The notes under the pieces were generated by a model. It made no database searches. It had not been told where the DNA came from and saw only the letters and a list, made by a program, of their open reading frames with translations. The position numbers and the translations under genes are program-made. A DNA stretch of 8,159 nucleotides, taken from positions 1-8,159 of the forward strand of contig JAGMES010000182.1 of the NCBI GenBank assembly GCA_023128035.1, in the 5' to 3' direction. The stretch's first letter is position 1. Every line of letters starts with the position of its first letter. The DNA comes from Halanaerobiales bacterium (GTDB taxonomy: Bacteria; Bacillota_F; Halanaerobiia; DY22613). Positions 1 to 7,570 of this stretch are shown here, piece by piece.

Positions 1-107
1 CTTCTTTTCGCAATACGCCATTAGACATATGTCATACATTATATTTTCGCGAAAAGCCACCATTCCCCTTTTAAAGTCGAAATAATAACAAGTTACTATT
101 TCTTAAG
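1..107. other. Left-edge segment without an assignable gene
   Basis: No gene can be assigned here. On the minus strand a frame opens with ATG at 63 and runs 21 codons off the left edge (it begins MVAFRENIMYDI). Its only purine-rich upstream stretch, AAAGGGGA, abuts the ATG instead of lying 5-9 bases away. Two plus-strand frames are also open from the edge, to stops near 74 and 85. With three open frames over about 80 bases, none can be preferred and I recognise none of the peptides. Two short perfect palindromes occur here: GACATATGTC at 24-33 and TTTTCGCGAAAA at 44-55. They could be protein-binding sites or chance. Confidence 0.3.
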
Positions 108-200
108 TTTAACGACTTCAGAAGGAGATTTGAAATTATTGTAAGACTTCTACTCCCACCTATAGATGAGAGGGACTTGCCCTTCTGAAATGTCGTTAAA
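108..200. repeat. Large imperfect stem-loop; possible structured RNA or IS200/IS605-like end
   Basis: Two 9-base blocks at 108-125 (TTTAACGAC then TTCAGAAGG) are answered in reverse complement at 181-200 (CCTTCTGAA, a 2-base bulge, GTCGTTAAA). This gives 18 paired bases around a 55-base loop. The loop contains a partly symmetric core, TCCC (154-157) opposite GGGA (172-175), around CTATAG. No frame is open across it on either strand beyond chance length, and no U-tract follows, so it is not an ordinary terminator. The layout resembles subterminal hairpins of IS200/IS605-family elements or a structured leader RNA. That is a resemblance only: I see no transposase here and cannot assign a family. 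Confidence 0.4.
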
Positions 201-286
201 TACAAATTTTATTAAATTAACGTAATAAACTTATATATTTTTAGCATTTTAAAGCAGAACTATTTAATTAAACTACTTAAGTGGAT

Positions 287-316
287 AAATAAAATGGAGC
301 AGTTTTTAGCTGCTCC
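287..316 (-). terminator. Intrinsic terminator of the moeA-moaC-mog operon
   Basis: Read on the minus strand, GGAGCAG (316-310) pairs with CTGCTCC (302-296) around a 7-base loop, and ATTTTATTT follows. It lies about 30 bases past the stop codon of the last gene of the molybdenum-cofactor operon. Its place and polarity suit the end of that transcript. Confidence 0.8.
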
Positions 317-347
317 TTAATCCTAATTATTTTTCAGTTTATACTCC

Positions 348-836
348 TCAGCGTGCACAATCCTCCACCTGATCAACTAATAAATCTAAGCCATGAGGTA
401 GTGCATCAATTATTACCTCTAAACATTCACTAACACCTTTTGGACTACCTGGCAGGTTAATAATCATAGTTTGACCTCTGACGCCTGCTACTGCTCTAGA
501 AAGCATAGCACGATTAGTCTTTTTCATACTTTCCCGACGCATGGTTTCTGCAATTCCTGGCACTTCAAAATCGATTACCAGTAATGTTGCATTTGGAGTA
601 AAATCTCTAGGACTTAATCCTGTTCCACCAGTTGTCAGAATTAAATTAAGCTTAAATTCATCTGACCATTGAATGAGCTTTTCCGTTATCAAATCTAGAT
701 TATCTGGGAGCACTTCATAGTTGACCACTTCACCATTAATCTTTCCAACCATCTCTTGGATGATCTTTCCACTCAAATCTTCTCTTTCGCCTCTAGAACC
801 CTTATCGCTTAATGTAAGTACTCCGACTTTATACAT
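348..836 (-). CDS. mogA: MogA/MoaB-family molybdopterin adenylyltransferase
   Basis: This 162-residue protein belongs to the MoCF-biosynthesis (MogA/MoaB) family. These enzymes adenylylate molybdopterin in the cytosol with MgATP, giving the MPT-AMP that MoeA uses for metal insertion. Seen in the sequence: the N-terminal strand VGVLTLSDKGSRG (residues 4-16), the glycine-rich nucleotide loop TTGGTGLSPRD (68-78) with the family aspartate D78, PGIAE (93-97), and LPGSPKG (128-134). The length fits the single-domain family. The start is ATG with AGGGGGC about 7 bases upstream. It begins 12 bases after moaC and is the last gene before a terminator. MogA and MoaB are hard to separate by sequence, and MoaB serves this role in many Firmicutes, so the function is firmer than the symbol. 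Confidence 0.9.
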   Translation of the reverse strand: MYKVGVLTLSDKGSRGEREDLSGKIIQEMVGKINGEVVNYEVLPDNLDLITEKLIQWSDEFKLNLILTTGGTGLSPRDFTPNATLLVIDFEVPGIAETMRRESMKKTNRAMLSRAVAGVRGQTMIINLPGSPKGVSECLEVIIDALPHGLDLLVDQVEDCAR

Positions 837-848
837 CTACTATGCCCC

Positions 849-1331
849 CTATTTTCCCGAAAAGTAATCTCCACTTTTTCCGCCTGATTTCTTATATAAA
901 TAAATTTCTTCAATTACCATACCCTTATCCACTGCTTTACACATATCGTAAATCGTTAAAGCAGCAGTAGTAACCGCGGTTAAAGCTTCCATCTCCACTC
1001 CAGTCTGTCCAGTTACCTTAACTTCAGCTTCAATGTCAATGATCCCTTCTTCTTCATCAATCTCAAAATTAAGATCAATACCTGTCAGAATCAAAGGATG
1101 GCAAAGTGGGATTATCTCACTAGTTTTTTTTGCTCCCATCACTCCAGCTACCTGTGCAATTCCCAAAACGTCACCTTTTTTCATACCCTGATTTTTGATC
1201 ATATTCAAGGATTCAGGAGAAGTGCGCACTCTTCCTCTTGCTACAGCTACGCGATGAGTTGCATTTTTCTCTGTAACATCTACCATTCTAGCTCTTCCTG
1301 ATTCGTTTAAGTGGGTAAATTTTTTCTCCAT
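849..1331 (-). CDS. moaC: Cyclic pyranopterin monophosphate synthase MoaC
   Basis: A 160-residue MoaC. With MoaA it converts GTP to cyclic pyranopterin monophosphate; MoaC performs the final rearrangement and acts as a cytosolic hexamer. The family signatures are intact and in order: FTHLNESGRARMVDV (5-19), KKGDVLGIAQVAG (51-63), KKTSEIIPLCHPL (68-80), TGVEMEALTAV (110-120), DMCKAVDKGM (129-138) and the C-terminal KKSGGKSG tail (147-154). Residues K51/K52, H78, E113, E115, D129 and K132 line up with the active-site set known from the E. coli enzyme, so it should be active. It lies 24 bases after moeA and 12 before the mog gene. A GAAGGGAG motif lies about 11 bases upstream of the ATG, rather far. 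No moaA is present in the window. Confidence 0.96.
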   Translation of the reverse strand: MEKKFTHLNESGRARMVDVTEKNATHRVAVARGRVRTSPESLNMIKNQGMKKGDVLGIAQVAGVMGAKKTSEIIPLCHPLILTGIDLNFEIDEEEGIIDIEAEVKVTGQTGVEMEALTAVTTAALTIYDMCKAVDKGMVIEEIYLYKKSGGKSGDYFSGK

Positions 1332-1355
1332 CTCTCATCAGTCTCCCTTCATTTG

Positions 1356-2591
1356 CTAAAAATGATTCCCACAAATATGTTGTACTTTTACAAGTTCTCC
1401 TGAATGTAGACCGTTAGAATCCCAGGGGATATGTATAAGGCCATCTGCCTTAACTAGTGTGGAGATTAATACTGATCTGTTTGGAATGGGGCTGGCCCAG
1501 TACTCTCCATCGCGGATTTCAAATTTAACTGCAAAATATTCATCCCAACCAGATCTACTAGAAATATCACAACTAATTTTAGCAGGAAGATATGATACTA
1601 GCTTTTCTCTGCAATTTGTGACCATATCCAGATACTGTTTAACTAATAGTTCAAAAATAATCATAGCAGATATTGGATGACCTGGCAAGACAAAAACTAA
1701 CTTTTTGTCAACTTCAGCTATAAAAGTAGTCATACCAGGATTAACCGCAATTCCATCACACACAATCTCACCCATCTGAGAAAAAATCTCAACTAAGGAA
1801 TCACGACATCCATTTATAGTACCACTGGAAATCAATAAAAAATCATTCTCTTCAACTAATCTTTTAACTGTTTCTTTCATTTTTATTGGGCCACCTTCAA
1901 TTATTCCACCTAATACAGGAACCCCCTTATTACATTTAACCAAAGAACTTAAAGAATATGCATTTAAATCTCTCATGCAACCTGGTCGCAAATCTTCGGT
2001 AATCGGAAGTAAATCACACCCTATTGAAACCAGAGCTACATTGGGTTTTTGAGTTACATAGAGATAATCAAATCCAAGGGCAGCAAGAATACCAACATCT
2101 TGTGAACGAAGTTGATGCCCTTTTGATAAAATTAAATCTCCTGATCGGTAATCTGAGCCTATAGGTATTAAGTTTTCTCCAGGAGAAAAAGGACGATTAA
2201 CTTCAAAACTACTCTCTCCAATAAGATTTGCTTCTAAATTACTGATCACTACATCTGCCCCAAAAGGTAACATTCCTCCAGCAACCACTTTCACTGCTTT
2301 TCCTGACTCCAACTGAATATGAACATTTTTACCCCTTTTAATCTCTCCTACTATTTTTAAGGTAATAGGATTTTCATTACTTGCACCAAAAGTATCCATA
2401 GCTGAAACTGCAAAACCATCTTGCATAGAAGAACTAAAATGAAGCAAATTTTCAGAAGCGTAAAGCTCATGCCCTACAATTCTCCCAAATGCTTCATTAA
2501 TACCAATCTCTTCAGACAACATCCGTTCTGGTCTTTGACAAATAAGTTTTATGACTCCCTCCAACCTACTTAACTTAGTTAAATCTTTCAT
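1356..2591 (-). CDS. moeA: Divergent MoeA-family molybdopterin molybdenumtransferase
   Basis: A 411-residue MoeA-family protein, first gene of the operon. MoeA normally inserts molybdate into adenylylated molybdopterin. The full domain order is visible: N-terminal MoeA region (about 10-170) with SSMQDGFAVSAMDTFGA (54-70) and AGGMLPFGADVVIS (104-117), the MoCF-type binding domain (about 184-325), and the C-terminal beta domain (about 335-407). Several hallmark positions are altered. The usual STGDEL reads SIGCDL (189-194), SGGSSVG.RD reads SSGTINGCRD (255-264), IKPGKP reads VNPGMT (283-288), and the late GKS reads NRS (371-373). PGHPISA (303-309) is kept. The start is ATG with AAGGGAG 8 bases upstream. 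The family is certain; normal catalysis is not. It could be a specialised paralogue with a canonical MoeA elsewhere in the genome. Confidence 0.88.
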   Translation of the reverse strand: MKDLTKLSRLEGVIKLICQRPERMLSEEIGINEAFGRIVGHELYASENLLHFSSSMQDGFAVSAMDTFGASNENPITLKIVGEIKRGKNVHIQLESGKAVKVVAGGMLPFGADVVISNLEANLIGESSFEVNRPFSPGENLIPIGSDYRSGDLILSKGHQLRSQDVGILAALGFDYLYVTQKPNVALVSIGCDLLPITEDLRPGCMRDLNAYSLSSLVKCNKGVPVLGGIIEGGPIKMKETVKRLVEENDFLLISSGTINGCRDSLVEIFSQMGEIVCDGIAVNPGMTTFIAEVDKKLVFVLPGHPISAMIIFELLVKQYLDMVTNCREKLVSYLPAKISCDISSRSGWDEYFAVKFEIRDGEYWASPIPNRSVLISTLVKADGLIHIPWDSNGLHSGELVKVQHICGNHF

Positions 2592-2806
2592 ACAACCTAC
2601 TCCCTTATCTTAATATCATATTGACCATTTCTGCTCAAAAAAATTCTACTCTAAATATAGTTTTCAATATTTTACACCTATTCCCTTCTAAGTATCTTTA
2701 TTTTTTACTAAAAAACACAATTTTCTTTAATAGTTACGCCAGGAAATTAAAAATTATTCCACTAAATATTAAAACAAGGGAGTTAGAAAACCTGCAGTAA
2801 TATACT

Positions 2807-3373
2807 TTACTCTATTGCTTCGTTAAGAAACACCATGTGAATATGATCTTCCCATCGTCCATTTATTTTTAAATATTTTCTTGCTATACCTTCATTGTAA
2901 AAGCCAAGTTTTTTTACTACGCTTAATGAAGGGCTATTATGTGGCATAATATTTGCCTCTATTCTATGAATCTTCAGATCATCAAAACCATACCTAACAA
3001 CTCTTTTTACAGCCTCAGTCATATATCCTTTGTTTTTTTTATCTTTATCAAGCCGATATCCAAGAAAACAAGAGTGAAAACATCCTCTAACGATTTCATT
3101 AAGAGCAATTGACCCAATCACTTTTTTAAAGTTCTCATCCTCTTTTTCAAAAATCCATACCTTAAAAAGTCTTTCTTCTTTCATCCTTAGAAATTCTTTT
3201 TCAAGTTGCTGTTTTTGAAACTCCAAAGTATAAAACTTATCTTCCTTTATAGCTTCCCATTTGTCTAGGAAATCTCTATTTCTTATGAAATAATCCAAAA
3301 TCTTATCAGCATAAGATTCATCCAGTACTTTTAAAACCAATCTTTCACTTTCAATTTGCATTCCTTTCCTCAT
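2807..3373 (-). CDS. GNAT N-acetyltransferase, RimJ/RimL type
   Basis: A 188-residue cytosolic GNAT protein that would move acetyl from acetyl-CoA to an amino group, often the N-terminus of a ribosomal protein in this subfamily; the real substrate cannot be read from sequence. Visible marks are ESERLVLKVL near the N-terminus (8-17), the acetyl-CoA pyrophosphate loop KNKGYMTEAV (113-122, the Q/RxxGxG/A motif with K replacing Q/R), IHRIEANIMPHNSPSLSVVKKLGF (from 135 to 158) with its Asn-Ser pair, and a C-terminal substrate-side strand. The ATG at 3373 is chosen because AAGGAG lies 8 bases upstream; the ATG four codons later is less well placed. It stands apart from pgi, behind a terminator. I found no convincing promoter in the 38 bases between that terminator and the start. 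Confidence 0.85.
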   Translation of the reverse strand: MRKGMQIESERLVLKVLDESYADKILDYFIRNRDFLDKWEAIKEDKFYTLEFQKQQLEKEFLRMKEERLFKVWIFEKEDENFKKVIGSIALNEIVRGCFHSCFLGYRLDKDKKNKGYMTEAVKRVVRYGFDDLKIHRIEANIMPHNSPSLSVVKKLGFYNEGIARKYLKINGRWEDHIHMVFLNEAIE

Positions 3374-3399
3374 GTAAACTTCTCCTTTTCCATTGATAG

Positions 3400-3437
3400 C
3401 TTAAATAAACTAAAGGAAGAGAGTATTCCCTTCCTTT
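3400..3437 (-). terminator. Intrinsic terminator downstream of pgi
   Basis: On the minus strand AAAGGAAG pairs perfectly with CTTCCTTT (plus positions 3430-3437 and 3412-3419). Three further inner pairs, one of them G-U, leave a 4-base ATAC loop. AGTTTATTT follows. It lies about 85 bases after the pgi stop and just before the acetyltransferase gene, so the two are probably separate transcripts or linked only by read-through. Confidence 0.65.
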
Positions 3438-3522
3438 CCTCGAAGAATATTATTTACACTTATATAATATTTTAAGTGGCCAATCCCTTGACCCCTCAAT
3501 TTTATACTAAATTAAACATATT

Positions 3523-4863
3523 CTATATTCTCTTAGTTAATTCATCTCTTAATTCTTCATATCCAGATTTTCCAAGTAAAGCAAACATATTCTTTTTATA
3601 TGCTTCTACTCCTGGTTGATCAAAAGGATTTACCCCTAATAAGTATCCACTTATGCCACATGCCTTCTCAAAGAAATAAATAAGCTTTCCAAAATAATAT
3701 TCATTCATTTGAGGAATATTTATTATAAGATTCGGTACTCCCCCATCTAGATGAGCTAGTAAAGTGCCCTCAAAAGCTTTCTTATTTACAAAATCCATAG
3801 TCTTACCGCTCAAGTAATTCAAACCATCTAGATTTGTGCTATTTTCTTTAATCTCTATATCTTCTTTAGGGTTCCCGATATTCAGGACGGTTTCAAATAA
3901 ATTTCTTTTGCCATCTTGTAGGTACTGGCCCATAGAATGAAGATCTGCAGAAAAGTCTACTGCTGCTGGAAAAATACCTTTCCCATCTTTTCCTTCGCTT
4001 TCTCCATATAATTGTTTCCACCACTCAGCTATGTAATGTAGAGCAGGTTCATAGTTTACTAAAACCTCTATAATTTTTCCCTTATTATAAAGAATATTTC
4101 TGATCGCAGCATACTGATAACATTGATTTTTTTCGAGATCTTCTTGACTATACTCTTCTCTGGCCTCTTTAGCGCCATTCATCATTTCTGTTATATCTAA
4201 ACCAGCAACAGCTATCGGCAGCAAACCGACTGGCGTAAATATTGAGAATCTCCCTCCAACATTATCTGGAATAATGAAAGTCTCATAGCCTTCTTTTGAA
4301 GCCAATTCGCGTAATGCCCCTTTTGAACTATCAGTTGTAGCATAAATTCTTTCTTTTGCGCCTTCCTTACCATACTTCTCTTCTAAATAGGTTTTAAATA
4401 CTCTAAAAGCAATGGCAGGCTCAGTAGTCGTGCCTGATTTAGATATAACATTAATACTAATATCTTTATCTTTAATAACATCCATTAAATGCGTTAAATA
4501 TGTACCACTAATATTATTCCCTACATAATATATCTCTGGTGAATTTCTCTTATTTTCTGGTAACATATTATAGAAGGAATGACTTAATGCTTCTATAGCT
4601 GCTCTTGCTCCCAAATAAGATCCTCCTATACCAATTACTAAAAAAACTTTAGAATTATTTTTTATCTTCTCAGCTGCCTTTATTATTCTTTCAAATTCTT
4701 CCTCATCATAGTTAACCGGGTAGTCTACCCATCCAAGGAAATCACTTCCTGGCCCGGTTTTAGTATGAATCATTTTGTGAGCTTCTAAGATATACTGTTT
4801 TTGGTTTTCTAGTTCATGCTCTCTTATTAGACTGTTCGAATAATCAAAATAAATATTTTTCAT
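3523..4863 (-). CDS. pgi: Glucose-6-phosphate isomerase
   Basis: A 446-residue isomerase that interconverts glucose 6-phosphate and fructose 6-phosphate in glycolysis and gluconeogenesis. It is the Bacillus/Clostridium-type short Pgi, usually about 450 residues. Motifs numbered from the chosen start: [10 protein letters not shown] (78-87), phosphate-binding SKSGTTTEP (141-149), [12 protein letters not shown] (202-213), [10 protein letters not shown] (from 287) with the catalytic-base glutamate, [10 protein letters not shown] (304-313), and the C-terminal [12 protein letters not shown] (414-425) with the family lysine. The frame stays open upstream to 4902, but the start at 4863 is preferred: AGGAGGT lies 5 bases before it, and the extra 13 codons run into a mobile element. 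That 119-bp element lies immediately upstream, so it is either transcribed as leader or supplies the promoter. Confidence 0.96.
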   Translation of the reverse strand: MKNIYFDYSNSLIREHELENQKQYILEAHKMIHTKTGPGSDFLGWVDYPVNYDEEEFERIIKAAEKIKNNSKVFLVIGIGGSYLGARAAIEALSHSFYNMLPENKRNSPEIYYVGNNISGTYLTHLMDVIKDKDISINVISKSGTTTEPAIAFRVFKTYLEEKYGKEGAKERIYATTDSSKGALRELASKEGYETFIIPDNVGGRFSIFTPVGLLPIAVAGLDITEMMNGAKEAREEYSQEDLEKNQCYQYAAIRNILYNKGKIIEVLVNYEPALHYIAEWWKQLYGESEGKDGKGIFPAAVDFSADLHSMGQYLQDGKRNLFETVLNIGNPKEDIEIKENSTNLDGLNYLSGKTMDFVNKKAFEGTLLAHLDGGVPNLIINIPQMNEYYFGKLIYFFEKACGISGYLLGVNPFDQPGVEAYKKNMFALLGKSGYEELRDELTKRI

Positions 4864-4868
4864 CTTCA

Positions 4869-4875
4869 ACCTCCT
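4869..4875 (-). promoter_or_regulatory. pgi ribosome binding site (decides the start)
   Basis: The minus strand reads AGGAGGT followed by TGAAG and then ATG, a near-ideal Shine-Dalgarno at near-ideal distance. It fixes the pgi start at 4863 rather than 4902. Only 16 bases separate it from the end of the mobile element at 4892. Confidence 0.9.
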
Positions 4876-4891
4876 GATTTTTTTATGATAT

Positions 4892-5010
4892 GATTCGACC
4901 ACAAAAAGTATTTTAGTCGCACTTGCATACCAAATAAAGTAGTGATCCCGCCATTTCAGTACTTTATTTGGTATGCAAGCTCTTATGCGACTACTTTTTG
5001 TGGGCTAATC
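4892..5010. mobile_element. 119-bp MITE-like element with 7-bp target duplication
   Basis: The ends are imperfect inverted repeats: GATTCGACCACAAAAAGTA at 4892-4910 and, in reverse complement, GATTAGCCCACAAAAAGTA at 5010-4992. Both continue into GTCGCA; the left arm has five extra bases (4911-4915). Further in, CTTGCATACCAAATAAAGTA (4922-4941) is matched perfectly by 4960-4979, with an 18-base central loop. The whole element can therefore fold on itself. ATGATAT occurs directly on both sides (4885-4891 and 5011-5017), a clean 7-bp target duplication. It encodes nothing. Its right end is identical over 25 bases to the element end at 7945-7969, in opposite orientation, which points to mobilisation in trans by that element's transposase. 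Confidence 0.82.
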
Positions 5011-5074
5011 ATGATATATATCAAATATAATATCCATATTTTCCAATCCTATTATTCATTATCTGATACACCCC

Positions 5075-5112
5075 CTCCAGTTATGCTATAGAAAAGTATA
5101 CCATAACTGGAG
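5075..5112. repeat. 38-bp palindromic intergenic hairpin
   Basis: CTCCAGTTATG (5075-5085) is matched perfectly by CATAACTGGAG (5102-5112). After one C-C mismatch, an inner TATA/TATA stem surrounds a 6-base GAAAAG loop. It lies 100 bases past the chemotaxis-receptor stop. Neither strand has a U-tract after the stem, so it is not a standard intrinsic terminator, though it could protect or end the receptor mRNA. Its sequence is unrelated to the neighbouring MITE. It may be a dispersed palindromic repeat; only one copy is in the window. Confidence 0.6.
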
Positions 5113-5211
5113 ATGAAAATAAATGGTTATATGCAAATATATCTATAAATCCACACTAAACAGCGAAGAAGCTTATTCCATATGAAATTTCATTAATCAG
5201 TTTTTTAGCTT

Positions 5212-7299
5212 CTAATTTTTAAATTGATTAATTTCCTTCTCAATTTCTAGAGCCAATTGATGTAGATTTTGTGTATATGTAGTGATTTTCTCTGCCATTA
5301 TCAATTGTTCCTCAGTTGAGGCAGAAACGCTCTCCGCATTTGCTGAAGATTGCTGAGCCGCTGCAGAAACAGTTCGAATCAATTCTACAAATCCATCTTT
5401 TCTATTAGTCATCTCTCGATTATATTCCTGAATACCTTTTGCTTCATCTAACAATAATGTGAAACTTTTTATCATATCATTAAAGATTAGTTCTGTTTCA
5501 TTAATAGCTTTTGTTTGATTCTCCCGAACCTTTATCGATTTTTGTATTGCTTCTACTGCCATCCTCGACTGATTCTGAATCTTTTCTATTAGTCTATTAA
5601 TATGATCTGCCGCAGTTCCTGATTGTTCTGCCAGTTTACGTATCTCCTCTGCCACTACAGCAAAACCTCTACCATTTTCTCCGGCTCTGGCTGCTTCAAT
5701 AGACGCATTTAAAGCTAACAAATTAGTTTGCGTTGAAATGTGACCGATTGTGTTGGTAATACTGCCAATCTCATCTGACATCTGATTCATCCTGGTAACA
5801 ATATCATTCACTTTAGCATCCGATTCTGCAGTGTCCCCTGAAGCTTTAATTAGCAATGTCATGATCTCCTTACCATTTTGTGTCTGAGTCACTTTTTCTG
5901 CAAAAATATCTCCTATTCTCTGAGTAGCTTCATCTACAGTATCAATCTGCTCAGCTAATTTTTCAATCTCTCTAACACCATCTTCTAAATGCTTTGCCTG
6001 ATCATTATTTACCGTTGCTACTTCTTCAATCGAATGAGCAATACTTTGAGTTGCAAAATTCATCTTACCTGTAATTTCTGATAGAGAATAAGATGATTCT
6101 TTTGTGATATTAGAAGAATTTTTGAGCTGTATAATTATTTTTTCAAAACTTTCCGCCATTTTATTAAAGTTATTTGTCAAACTTATAATTTCTTTATTTC
6201 CTCGTATCTCAATTCTCTCTCTCAAATTACCTTGAGCAAATCGGTTCATTGTCTGCTCAATCTTACGAATTGGATTTGCTATCCAATTAGAAATACAAAT
6301 AGTGACTATTAGTACAAGACAAAAAAGAAATGCACCAAAGATTAGATTCCCTTTCCGAACATCATAAATCATTTTCATAGCAATTTTTCGATCTTGGAAT
6401 GTAAAAACTGCCCAGTTTGCCGAATTACCAGATAAAAGGATTGGAGAATATGCACTAATTAGTATGTTATCATTTACATCTATGTAAAAGTCTTCTGTCA
6501 CACCACTTTTTCCATCTAAAGCCAATCCTACAATCTTTAAAAATGTTTCAGAAGTTTCAAATGGAACTTCTTCGGTCATATGATTTCCTTTTTCATCAAA
6601 AATTGGATTACCATCCTTATCATATATCAAAGATTTTTTTCTCAAAGTCTTATAGTTATAAATTTCTTTTACTTTTTGTTGATACTCCTCAGGAGCAGCA
6701 ACTACAACTCCTTCCCCATCTAATATAATAGCGTAAATTCCATTTTCATTAGTAAGCTTATCCACAATTTCTTGAACTATGTCAAGTGTAAAATCAGAGG
6801 CCACAACACCAATCATTTTTTGATGATCAAACATAGGTATAATAATTGAAGTACATGGTGCATTTCCAGATAATGAATAATATGACTTACTAACATAAGG
6901 TTTTCGTTCAGATAAAGCTTTTTGAAACCACCAGCGGTTATATCTGTTTCCTAACTGCCCTGAAGACCTGGCCGTTTGCATACCATCCATTTTCTGCACA
7001 TACAGCAGATCAAAATATTGATTCCTTTCTATTGCACTCATCAAAGTACTTCTCTGCTTGGCAGGATCAAAACTAATCATATTTGCATCATATGCTAAGT
7101 CTTCTGTACATGTATAGGCCTTACTAATAAATTCACCTATATTGTTAGCCAAGGCTATTGCCAAAACCTTATTCTGAGTCTTAATCTGCTCCTTATATTC
7201 CCTTTTCATAAGATAATCACTACGAATAGAGGATACAATAAACGGAACTAGTACCAGTACAACCAAAATTACAATAAGCTCGTTTTTAATTGATCTCAT
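5212..7299 (-). CDS. Methyl-accepting chemotaxis protein with dCache-type sensor
   Basis: A 695-residue transmembrane chemoreceptor that would bind a ligand outside the cell and control CheA through CheW. Order: transmembrane helix 1 (about 8-25), extracellular double-Cache region (about 30-310), transmembrane helix 2 (about 318-338), HAMP (about 339-392, starting [14 protein letters not shown]), then a long coiled-coil signalling domain. The hairpin tip is unmistakable: [17 protein letters not shown] (524-540) and [18 protein letters not shown] (543-560). No C-terminal CheR/CheB-binding pentapeptide is seen. In the membrane-distal Cache module, R122, W124, F125 and D169 sit roughly where amino-acid-binding dCache receptors carry Arg, Trp, Tyr and Asp; the match is partial and the ligand unproven. 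The start is ATG with a run of seven G followed by ATTTAGG. No other chemotaxis gene is nearby, so it is an orphan receptor. Confidence 0.95.
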   Translation of the reverse strand: MRSIKNELIVILVVLVLVPFIVSSIRSDYLMKREYKEQIKTQNKVLAIALANNIGEFISKAYTCTEDLAYDANMISFDPAKQRSTLMSAIERNQYFDLLYVQKMDGMQTARSSGQLGNRYNRWWFQKALSERKPYVSKSYYSLSGNAPCTSIIIPMFDHQKMIGVVASDFTLDIVQEIVDKLTNENGIYAIILDGEGVVVAAPEEYQQKVKEIYNYKTLRKKSLIYDKDGNPIFDEKGNHMTEEVPFETSETFLKIVGLALDGKSGVTEDFYIDVNDNILISAYSPILLSGNSANWAVFTFQDRKIAMKMIYDVRKGNLIFGAFLFCLVLIVTICISNWIANPIRKIEQTMNRFAQGNLRERIEIRGNKEIISLTNNFNKMAESFEKIIIQLKNSSNITKESSYSLSEITGKMNFATQSIAHSIEEVATVNNDQAKHLEDGVREIEKLAEQIDTVDEATQRIGDIFAEKVTQTQNGKEIMTLLIKASGDTAESDAKVNDIVTRMNQMSDEIGSITNTIGHISTQTNLLALNASIEAARAGENGRGFAVVAEEIRKLAEQSGTAADHINRLIEKIQNQSRMAVEAIQKSIKVRENQTKAINETELIFNDMIKSFTLLLDEAKGIQEYNREMTNRKDGFVELIRTVSAAAQQSSANAESVSASTEEQLIMAEKITTYTQNLHQLALEIEKEINQFKN

Positions 7300-7329
7300 C
7301 CTAAATCCCCCCCATAGAATTACGTTATC

Positions 7330-7350
7330 TTCGGAAATTTTTTTACCGAA
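7330..7350 (-). promoter_or_regulatory. Leader palindrome upstream of the chemoreceptor
   Basis: On the minus strand TTCGGTAAA and TTTCCGAA form an inverted repeat with one bulged base around a short A-rich loop. It lies downstream of the -10 box and about 30 bases before the start codon, in the untranslated leader. It could be an operator or a small mRNA hairpin, but is too short and isolated to assign. Confidence 0.35.
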
Positions 7351-7368
7351 TTGTCATCCCGTTACATA

Positions 7369-7397
7369 ATTATACCATCTTTACAAAGAAATTTAAA
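7369..7397 (-). promoter_or_regulatory. Predicted sigma-A promoter of the chemoreceptor gene
   Basis: On the minus strand a perfect TATAAT (7374-7369) is preceded by TGG, giving an extended -10. A -35-like TTTAAA (7397-7392) lies exactly 17 bases away. Transcription would begin near 7362 and leave a leader of about 60 bases before the ATG at 7299. It does not resemble the motility sigma-D consensus, so the receptor seems to be expressed by the housekeeping sigma factor. Confidence 0.65.
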
Positions 7398-7448
7398 CGT
7401 CTTTTCGTAATTTTTTGTTAAAAATATTTTAAATTTGACCAATTGTTA

Positions 7449-7486
7449 TATAATAAAAAGAACTTTGAGTGATCCTCAAAGTTCTT
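7449..7486 (-). terminator. Intrinsic terminator after the truncated DUF3298 gene
   Basis: AAGAACTTTGAG (read from 7486) pairs perfectly over 12 bases with CTCAAAGTTCTT (ending at 7458) around a 5-base loop. On the minus strand it is followed by TTTATTATA. It lies about 85 bases after the stop at 7571 and upstream of the chemoreceptor promoter, insulating that gene. Confidence 0.8.
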
Positions 7487-7570
7487 GTTCTTCGTTATAT
7501 TGGTTAATAAGGTAATATTTTATAATAAACCATCACTAATATCATATTCTTTTATTTAGGGAATATTTAT

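Noticed and set aside
165..190. SAM-I riboswitch-like string GAGGGACTTGCCC on the plus strand
   Set aside because: The rest of the SAM-I core (the conserved GGCAACC region and pseudoknot partners) is absent, and no plus-strand gene follows.
1098..1680. Plus-strand open frames at 1098-1301 and 1459-1680, and a similar one at 6543-6728
   Set aside because: They lie wholly inside strongly supported minus-strand genes (moaC, moeA, chemoreceptor), encode no recognisable domain, and are shadows of those reading frames.
2610..2638. TTGAGC, 17-base spacer, TATTAA upstream of moeA as the operon promoter
   Set aside because: Transcription would start inside the AAGGGAG ribosome binding site at 2600-2606, leaving no usable leader. 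No better promoter was found in 2592-2806.
3479..3494. Small hairpin GGTCAA/TTGGCC just after pgi as a terminator
   Set aside because: Only six pairs, one of them G-U, with no U-tract. The stem at 3412-3437 is a much better terminator.
4864..4902. Thirteen-codon N-terminal extension of pgi to a start at 4902
   Set aside because: It overlaps the mobile element's inverted repeat, has no Shine-Dalgarno, and the internal ATG at 4863 has a near-perfect one and matches normal Pgi length.
5182..5193. Perfect 12-bp palindrome ATGAAATTTCAT
   Set aside because: Short and AT-rich, so expected by chance in this base composition. It sits in the untranslated end of the receptor mRNA with no promoter near it.
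7435..7454. TTGACC with TATAAT on the plus strand
   Set aside because: The spacing is only 8 bases, there is no plus-strand gene downstream, and TATAAT falls at the T-tract of a minus-strand terminator.
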